DNA from: an uncultured Flavonifractor sp.
GTDB lineage: Bacteria; Bacillota; Clostridia; Oscillospirales; Oscillospiraceae
Direction of reading: 5' to 3'
Length of the DNA stretch: 15,097 nucleotides
Assembly: GCA_910585415.1 (NCBI GenBank)
Contig: CAJUDT010000062.1
Span: 1 to 15,097, forward strand
Shown: in pieces, positions 6,593 to 15,097 of the stretch
How positions within the stretch are numbered: the first letter of the stretch is position 1
How the letters are laid out: the number at the start of each line of letters is the position of its first letter
Translations under genes and position numbers: made by a program
The notes under the pieces: generated by a model
Databases searched by the model: none
What the model was told of the DNA's origin: nothing
Seen by the model: only the letters and a program-made list of their open reading frames with translations

Positions 6593-7483
6593 TCAAGCCT
6601 GCGCTCCGTTTTTCCGCTGGGACAGCCACAGCCCCAGGACAATCAGCCCAATGGCCCCCACGGAGAAGAGGGTCACCGGCTCCCGCAGAATGAGGGCGGA
6701 GGCCACCAGGGTAATCACCGGCATCAGATAAATGTACACATTGGTCGCCACCGAGCCAATGAGCACCACCGCCTTATTCCAGGCCGCAAAGCACAGGGCC
6801 GAGGCCCCCAACCCCAGGTAGAGAATACAGAAGAGCATTTCCGGCTTGGCGAAGCGGTCCAGGGACAGGTCCAGGCGGTTGAGCCAGATAAAGGGCAGGC
6901 TGAACAGCAGCCCCCAGAAAAAGACCTTCCGGGTCACCTGAAGGCTGGTATAGCCGGAGGCCTCGGTGAGCTCGATGCACACCCCATAGGCCCCCCAGCA
7001 GAGGGCCGCCCCCAGAGTAAGGCCGCAGCCGATGAAATCCATGTCCAGGGCCTCCCCCTGGGCCACGGAGATGAGGGTAATGCCCGCCATCGACAGGACA
7101 AACCCCACAAAAAACGCCTTCCCCGGCCGGGGCGCCCGGCGGCACAGCCACAGCAGCAGGGCGGTGAACATGGGCGCGGCGGAAATGATAATCCCCACCG
7201 TGGAGGCGTAGGAGAACTTGAGGGCGTAATTTTGCAGGATGAAATAGAGGGTCAGACCCGTAATCCCCGCCGCCAGAAAGGGCAGCTCCTCCCGCAGTCC
7301 CTTGGGAACCAGGGGCTTGGGGGAAAAGAGGAACAGCGCCGCCCAGGCGATGGCAAAGCGGAAGAGCATGACCTCAATGGGGTGGAACTCCGCCAAAAGG
7401 ACCTTGACGGCAATGAAGGCCGTCCCCCACACTGTGGCCACAAAAAGGGCCATCAAATGGCCCGCGGCCAGCTTTTGCTTCAT
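6593..7483 (-). CDS. EamA-family (DMT superfamily) transporter
   Basis: A 296-residue inner-membrane transporter of the drug/metabolite superfamily. The frame is open to 7591, but ATG 7483 is preferred: it has GGGAGAGG a few bases upstream and begins with the typical short MKQKLAAGHLMALF before the first membrane helix, while the longer version would add a Cys/Arg-rich stretch read from a hairpin region. About ten hydrophobic segments are visible in two repeated halves (about 8-140 and 150-288), as usual for EamA. VWGTAFIAVK (residues 18-27) and, in the second half, CWGAYGVCIE are the matching family motifs that open each repeat. Family members export amino acids, metabolites or toxic compounds; the substrate cannot be read from sequence. 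It stands alone, facing the 141-residue gene. A short GCGGGC/GCCCGC hairpin (7502-7518) lies just before its ribosome site; I find no convincing promoter. Confidence 0.92.
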   Translation of the reverse strand: MKQKLAAGHLMALFVATVWGTAFIAVKVLLAEFHPIEVMLFRFAIAWAALFLFSPKPLVPKGLREELPFLAAGITGLTLYFILQNYALKFSYASTVGIIISAAPMFTALLLWLCRRAPRPGKAFFVGFVLSMAGITLISVAQGEALDMDFIGCGLTLGAALCWGAYGVCIELTEASGYTSLQVTRKVFFWGLLFSLPFIWLNRLDLSLDRFAKPEMLFCILYLGLGASALCFAAWNKAVVLIGSVATNVYIYLMPVITLVASALILREPVTLFSVGAIGLIVLGLWLSQRKNGAQA

Positions 7484-7526
7484 AAAACCTCTCCCTGTCC
7501 GGCGGGCCGGAAGCCCGCAGATACAA

Positions 7527-7560
7527 CAAGTGCGCGGAGGCGTGTTCCTCCGCGCACTTG
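7527..7560. terminator. Strong 14-bp hairpin after the NlpC/P60 gene, probable terminator
   Basis: CAAGTGCGCGGAGG (7527-7540) pairs perfectly with CCTCCGCGCACTTG (7547-7560) over the six-base loop CGTGTT. It begins 39 bases past the stop codon of the NlpC/P60 gene, a natural place for a terminator. On the minus strand the stem is followed by TTGTATCT rather than a proper T run, so termination may be partial and some transcripts may read into the EamA gene. Confidence 0.7.
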
Positions 7561-7599
7561 TAAGTTTAGCACAAATTCCGTTCTTTGGCAAGCCCGTCC

Positions 7600-8511
7600 T
7601 TACAGGATGCGACGGCCATACACATACACATTGGCGTAGTGGCCATAGGTCAGGTTATCAATCCGCACCACATACTCGTTGGTGGAGGCGTGGATGAACT
7701 GTCCGCCGCCGATGTAAATGCCCACATGAGAGACGGGCTTGCTGGTATTGTAACGGAAGAACACCAGATCGCCGGGGCGGAGCTCACTCTTGCTCACCGA
7801 CACACCGTTGGACAGCTGGCCGGTGGCGGTGCGGTTCAGGGTATAACCAAACTGACGGTACACATATGTAGTAAAGCCGGAGCAGTCAAACACGTTGGGG
7901 CCATTGCCGCCGTACACATAGGGACGGCCCAGGAACTGCATGGCGTAGTTGGCGGCCTGCTGGCCGACGCCGGTGGGCACAGCCGCCACGGTGCCGTCGC
8001 CGCGGGCGCCGCCGGAGTCCTTACAGGTGACCATGTATTCGCTGCTCACATAGCCCTCAGTGCCATTGTTGGTGCAAATCTTATACCAGCCGTTGTTGAC
8101 GCCCTTGATGTCCACGATGGTCTTGTCGTACAGAACAACGACCACATCCGAATCCATGCTGGGACCGCTGCGGACGTTCAGTGTGGGACCCTCGGTCTGC
8201 ACCAGGCCCTTGCCGATGTCCACATCAGCGACGGCCTGAATGTCCAGGAACTCGCCGGACATATAGCCCTCAACGGACTTGTAGTCCACCCGGTACCAGC
8301 CCTCGCCCACGTCCTCCAGGACCACCACATTATCGCCCTCGGCAGCCAAATCCAGGATAACGGCGCCGGTGCCCACTCCCTCACGCAGGCGGAGCCCTCC
8401 GGCATTGACGTTGCCCACGCCGACACAGGCGGCGGAGGCCGCCACCGTACACAGGGCGGTCAGTGCGACGGTCAAACATGCGGTACGCAGCATCTTCTTC
8501 GGAAATATCAT
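7600..8511 (-). CDS. Secreted SH3b-NlpC/P60 peptidoglycan endopeptidase
   Basis: A 303-residue secreted wall hydrolase. Residues 1-27 form a signal peptide (KK near the start, a hydrophobic core, cleavage probably after AASA at 24-27). Two bacterial SH3 domains follow at about 28-92 and 105-163; the second has the TLNVRSGPS signature and both end in GY(M/V)S. They are expected to bind the wall. The NlpC/P60 domain spans about 183-303 with the full catalytic set: Cys210 in FDCSGF, His262 in SHVGIYIG and His274 in FIHAS. Such enzymes cut the D-Glu-diaminopimelate bond of stem peptides, for wall turnover or cell separation. The linker (164-180) is Gly/Ala-rich. The ATG at 8511 has GGAGG ten bases upstream. 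A second in-frame ATG lies at residue 7. It starts 74 bases after the 96-residue gene and may share its promoter. Confidence 0.95.
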   Translation of the reverse strand: MIFPKKMLRTACLTVALTALCTVAASAACVGVGNVNAGGLRLREGVGTGAVILDLAAEGDNVVVLEDVGEGWYRVDYKSVEGYMSGEFLDIQAVADVDIGKGLVQTEGPTLNVRSGPSMDSDVVVVLYDKTIVDIKGVNNGWYKICTNNGTEGYVSSEYMVTCKDSGGARGDGTVAAVPTGVGQQAANYAMQFLGRPYVYGGNGPNVFDCSGFTTYVYRQFGYTLNRTATGQLSNGVSVSKSELRPGDLVFFRYNTSKPVSHVGIYIGGGQFIHASTNEYVVRIDNLTYGHYANVYVYGRRIL

Positions 8512-8585
8512 CGGTAATCTTCCTCCATTCAGTCATTCCCCGCGGGGGCGGGGGCGTTTCGCTTCTCCTTCGTACTGAGCCTGTG

Positions 8586-8876
8586 TTACTTCCCGGCCAG
8601 GGCCCGCTCCAGCCAGACCGAGGCCACATCCATGGCCGCGTAGAGGCTGTCCTTCTCGGTTTTCTTCACCACACGGTCCCGGCTCTTCAAATCCGGGTCG
8701 GTGAGCTGAAGCTGAACGGAAACCTTGTTGGCCACGTCCATATCCTTGTTCTTCTTGCTGTCCAACACCTGGAGCATGATAATATATTTCTCTGCCATGC
8801 TGCCGTAGTAGATGAGACTGTCCTTCCGGCGCAGGGGATGTCCTTTGTAGGTCAGGGGTACGTGTTTTGCCGCCAT
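8586..8876 (-). CDS. Conserved hypothetical small protein
   Basis: A 96-residue soluble protein. ATG 8876 is chosen over an in-frame start at 8954 because AAAGGAGG lies five bases upstream and the extra 26 residues would be read from the promoter itself. The sequence has an N-terminal basic part (KGHPLRRKDSLIYYG, 11-25), a beta-rich middle (EKYIIMLQVL, then KVSVQLQLTD) and a C-terminal amphipathic helix (LYAAMDVASVWLERALAG). The ordered mix of strand and helix and the absence of low-complexity sequence suggest a real, folded, conserved protein. It resembles small proteins I associate with clostridial genomes, but I cannot name a family or function. It has its own strong promoter and is followed 74 bases on by the NlpC/P60 gene, which may be cotranscribed. 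Confidence 0.82.
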   Translation of the reverse strand: MAAKHVPLTYKGHPLRRKDSLIYYGSMAEKYIIMLQVLDSKKNKDMDVANKVSVQLQLTDPDLKSRDRVVKKTEKDSLYAAMDVASVWLERALAGK

Positions 8877-8925
8877 AACTACCTCCTTTAAGATTAAGTA
8901 ACAACCCATTAAAAACTGTAACCGA

Positions 8926-8954
8926 ATTGTAACACATTGTATCCAGTTCGTCAA
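8926..8954 (-). promoter_or_regulatory. Strong sigma-A promoter for the 96-residue gene
   Basis: On the minus strand TTGACG (8954 to 8949, five of six) and TACAAT (8931 to 8926, five of six) are separated by exactly 17 bases. Transcription would start near 8919, about 43 bases before ATG 8876, with AAAGGAGG in the leader. It lies 19 bases beyond the end of the glycosyltransferase gene, where no terminator is evident, so some upstream read-through is possible. It may also drive the NlpC/P60 gene. Confidence 0.87.
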
Positions 8955-8973
8955 CCACTTTTCGGAAGAATTT

Positions 8974-10356
8974 TCAGGAATTTTTTTCCTTGTGCTCGGA
9001 CGTGCCTGTTTCGGGCCGCAGCCCGGCGAAGAGAGCGGAAACGGACCAGATTAGGGCAGACAGCATCAGCAGGGCCTCCGCCAGCATCACAAAGGTCTGC
9101 CCGCCCAGATGGAGCACCAGACTGTACCGCCCCCGCAGGTAATTGAGGTAGGCCATCAGGGAGGAAAGCTGCACCGCCGCCGCGCAGGGGGCGTGCCGGG
9201 GGCTGGCGCAGGCCCAGGCCGCCGCCAGCACATCCGCCAGGAAGAAGTAACGGTCGTGCATGTAGGGCAGCAGGAAGGGCACGCCCACGGCCATGACCAC
9301 AGCCGCCGCCAGCAGCACGGAGTCGCTCATTCTGTTTTTCAGGAAAAATCCCGCCGCCAGCAGGGCCAGCACCAGCACAAAAGCGGCGGCAATACCCAGC
9401 AGAGCGCCCAGGCGCTCATTCCCCTGGAAGCCGTAGGGCAGGAAGGAATATATGGAGGAAGCGTTGTAGCACAGGATGCCCAGGCCCTCCTGGGTCTGGC
9501 CCAGGTAGACCCCCAGAATGTCCCCCAGGGGCTTGCCCAGCAGCAGAGCGGGGAGGATGGCCGCTCCATAGCCGGCGGGAAAGCCGAAGAGCTGGCGGAA
9601 CTTCAGCCGCCCGCAGAGCCACAGCACCCCCCACAGGGGCACCAGGAAAATGGTCTGTAATTTGAAGGAGAAGGCCACCCCCAGCACAACGGTGGAGCTC
9701 CAACCCTTCCCCTCCAGGGCGGAGGCCAGGGCGTGGAGCACCAGAGCGCCATACAAGCTGTCGCACTGGGCCCAGCAGGCCCCGTTGAGAATCACCGTGG
9801 GCAGGAGCAGCAGCACACAGAAGCAGAGCAGCGGCCGCAGGCTCTGCCTGGGACACAGCCTCCGCACCAGCCGCAGGCCTCCCCAGGCCAGCGCCACGTC
9901 GAAGAGAATGGAAATCAGCTTAATCAGGTACAGGTCGGAGATGGGTATATAGGAGATGAGGGCCAGAAAGTACAGATAGGGGGCGTTGTAGTTGCCGATG
10001 GGCATTTTCATGGCCGCAAAGCCGCCGTTCTCCCGAAAAACCGCCACCCACCGGGAGAGGAAGTCCAGATAATCCCCCGACTGGTGGTCCAGGAACATGG
10101 CCCGCAAAAAGAAGGCCAGGCCAATGGGAACCGCCAGATAGAGCGCCTGCTCCAGGCGCTCCGCATGGGCCGCTGCGGCCCAAACCGCCCCCGCCGCCAG
10201 CGCGAGCAGCAGCACAAAGACGCCCGCCTTAGCCCCGGCGCTCCCCTGCCCCAGGTCGAAAATCGGGACTAGACTGAGCAGCAGCAGCGCCAGACCGAGC
10301 CCCCCGCTGAACCACGCCCTCCGGCCGGGCGCGCTTCCCTGATTGGGTTTTAACAT
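8974..10356 (-). CDS. GT-C type membrane glycosyltransferase, Gpi18-like mannosyltransferase family
   Basis: A 460-residue polytopic protein with about ten to twelve hydrophobic segments. An in-frame GTG lies three codons upstream, but ATG 10356 fits better because GAGGTGAT sits about six bases before it. Features of lipid-linked-sugar-using GT-C enzymes are visible: an acidic first outside loop with LDHQSGDYLDF (89-99) holding the likely catalytic Asp; NYNAPYLYFLAL (122-133); NGACWAQCDS (191-200), a variant of the GxWGQxD motif; and MHDRYFF (about 364-370), a variant of the HERYF motif. These are typical of the group related to Gpi18 mannosyltransferases. It probably adds a sugar, from a polyprenyl-phosphate donor, to an envelope polymer or protein on the outer face; donor and acceptor are unknown. 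It begins 34 bases after the rpoC terminator, with no clear promoter of its own and no sugar-synthesis genes nearby. Confidence 0.82.
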   Translation of the reverse strand: MLKPNQGSAPGRRAWFSGGLGLALLLLSLVPIFDLGQGSAGAKAGVFVLLLALAAGAVWAAAAHAERLEQALYLAVPIGLAFFLRAMFLDHQSGDYLDFLSRWVAVFRENGGFAAMKMPIGNYNAPYLYFLALISYIPISDLYLIKLISILFDVALAWGGLRLVRRLCPRQSLRPLLCFCVLLLLPTVILNGACWAQCDSLYGALVLHALASALEGKGWSSTVVLGVAFSFKLQTIFLVPLWGVLWLCGRLKFRQLFGFPAGYGAAILPALLLGKPLGDILGVYLGQTQEGLGILCYNASSIYSFLPYGFQGNERLGALLGIAAAFVLVLALLAAGFFLKNRMSDSVLLAAAVVMAVGVPFLLPYMHDRYFFLADVLAAAWACASPRHAPCAAAVQLSSLMAYLNYLRGRYSLVLHLGGQTFVMLAEALLMLSALIWSVSALFAGLRPETGTSEHKEKNS

Positions 10357-10390
10357 GCCTATCACCTCATTGTTTGTACTACACAGTTGT

Positions 10391-10421
10391 AAAAAAGGGC
10401 CCGGAGTACTGCTCCGGGCCC
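10391..10421 (-). terminator. Intrinsic terminator after rpoC
   Basis: On the minus strand a ten-bp GC-rich stem, GGGCCCGGAG (10421 to 10412 with 10406 to 10397), encloses a five-base loop and is followed directly by six T (10396-10391). It begins 24 bases past the rpoC stop codon and closes the rpoBC operon. Confidence 0.95.
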
Positions 10422-10445
10422 CGCTGATTTACTGTAATCGGTTGT

Positions 10446-14249
<3,804 letters not shown>

Positions 14250-14273
14250 ACTCTTAAACCGTCCTCCCTACTC

Positions 14274-15097
14274 TTATTCCATGTCCTCGTCCTGGTCGAA
14301 GCCGCCGTCGAAGTCCACGCCGTCCTCATCCTCCAGGGCCAGGTCGTCCTCGCCGCCCTCCTTGAGGGAGAAGCCCGCCGCCGCAAAGTCGGACTCGCCG
14401 CCGGTGTTGTAGTTCTCATAATACTCCTCGTCGTCCTCGCGGAACTTGCCGGGCTGGTAGTTGTCGTCCTCGTCGTCCTTGAGCTCAATCTCGTTGCCCT
14501 GGCTGTCCAGCACCTTCATGTCCAGACACAGGGCCTGGAGCTCCTTCACCAGCACCTTGAAGGACTCGGGCACGCCGGGCTTGGGCACGTTGTAGCCCTT
14601 GACAATGGACTCGTAGGTGCGCACGCGGCCCGTCACGTCGTCGGACTTGACGGTGAGGATCTCCTGGAGGGTATAGGCCGCGCCGTAGGCCTCCAGTGCC
14701 CACACCTCCATCTCGCCGAACCGCTGGCCGCCGAACTGGGCCTTGCCGCCCAGAGGCTGCTGGGTGACCAGGGAGTAGGGGCCGGTGGAGCGGGCGTGAA
14801 TCTTGTCGTCCACCAGATGGTGGAGCTTGAGGAAGTACACATAGCCCACGGTGACCCGGTTGTCGAACCGCTCGCCGGTACGGCCGTCGTAGAGCCAGCT
14901 TTTTCCGTCGGGGGACAGGCCGGCCATGGTCAGAGTTTCCTCAATGTCCCGCTCGTCGGCGCCGTTGAACACGGGGGTAGCCACCTTCCAGCCCAGGGCC
15001 TTGGCGGCATAGCCCAAGTGGACCTCCAGCACCTGCCCGATGTTCATACGGGAGGGCACGCCCAGGGGGTTCAGCACGATATCCAGGGGGGTGCCGT
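14274..15097 (-). CDS. rpoB: DNA-directed RNA polymerase subunit beta, C-terminal part
   Basis: Partial: the reading frame enters from the right edge of the window and gives about 274 C-terminal residues. The sequence begins GTPLDIVLNPLGVPSRMNIG, the strongly conserved region that includes rifamycin-independent core contacts with beta-prime, and continues with GGKAQFGGQRFGEMEVWALE and a YESIVKGYNVPKPGVPESFK segment, all hallmark RpoB. The last 65 or so residues are a very acidic extension (Asp/Glu clusters such as DDEDD, EDDEEYYENY and EDEDG) beyond the usual end of the protein, a trait of this clostridial branch. Its stop is followed after 24 bases by the rpoC start. The N-terminal three quarters lie outside the window. 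Confidence 0.98.
   Translation of the reverse strand, partial: GTPLDIVLNPLGVPSRMNIGQVLEVHLGYAAKALGWKVATPVFNGADERDIEETLTMAGLSPDGKSWLYDGRTGERFDNRVTVGYVYFLKLHHLVDDKIHARSTGPYSLVTQQPLGGKAQFGGQRFGEMEVWALEAYGAAYTLQEILTVKSDDVTGRVRTYESIVKGYNVPKPGVPESFKVLVKELQALCLDMKVLDSQGNEIELKDDEDDNYQPGKFREDDEEYYENYNTGGESDFAAAGFSLKEGGEDDLALEDEDGVDFDGGFDQDEDME

Noticed and set aside
7484..7591. Longer EamA start giving 36 extra residues
   Set aside because: The extension is read from the hairpin region, is Cys/Arg-rich and unlike the family; ATG 7483 has a good ribosome site.
7585..8517. 310-residue plus-strand frame opposite the NlpC/P60 gene
   Set aside because: Exact antisense of a gene with signal peptide, SH3b domains and catalytic residues; the His/Ala/Gly-rich product is an artefact.

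Overview
The window is about 15.1 kb of GC-rich DNA, dense with genes and mostly read from the minus strand. It looks like a chromosomal segment of a Gram-positive, low-oxygen Firmicute. The RpoB and RpoC sequences with long acidic C-terminal tails, strong GGAGG ribosome sites, an SH3b-NlpC/P60 wall hydrolase, an XpaC/TelA pair and a codBA pair together suggest a gut clostridium of the Oscillospiraceae type (Flavonifractor/Lawsonibacter-like). The lineage is an inference from protein flavour and base composition, not a measured placement.

Layout from left to right. Positions 1-156 hold two small hairpins and no gene. Positions 157-2070 (minus) are an xpaC-telA pair driven by a near-consensus promoter at 2114-2143. 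Positions 2071-2402 are non-coding apart from that promoter and an imperfect hairpin. Positions 2403-5432 (minus) are a cytosine uptake and deamination operon: codB, an unrecognised 160-residue gene, then codA, with a promoter at 5531-5559. Two small plus-strand genes follow: a 101-residue membrane protein and a 141-residue helical protein ending in a cysteine cluster. A two-way terminator at 6553-6589 separates them from a convergent EamA-family transporter (6593-7483, minus). Next on the minus strand come an SH3b-NlpC/P60 endopeptidase, a 96-residue conserved hypothetical protein with a strong promoter, and a GT-C type membrane glycosyltransferase. The right third is rpoC, complete and closed by a strong terminator at 10391-10421, and the C-terminal part of rpoB, which runs off the window edge.

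How they work together. CodB imports cytosine and CodA converts it to uracil and ammonia, a pyrimidine and nitrogen salvage step. RpoB and RpoC are the core of RNA polymerase. XpaC and TelA are a conserved pair of poorly understood membrane/envelope-stress proteins. The NlpC/P60 protein acts in the cell wall. The remaining genes have no clear functional link to each other.

I did not find a convincing undescribed system. There is no CRISPR array, tRNA, rRNA, transposase, phage gene or defence cassette. The points most worth checking are the unknown gene inside the codBA operon, the paired hairpins at the left edge, and the three small conserved-looking proteins.
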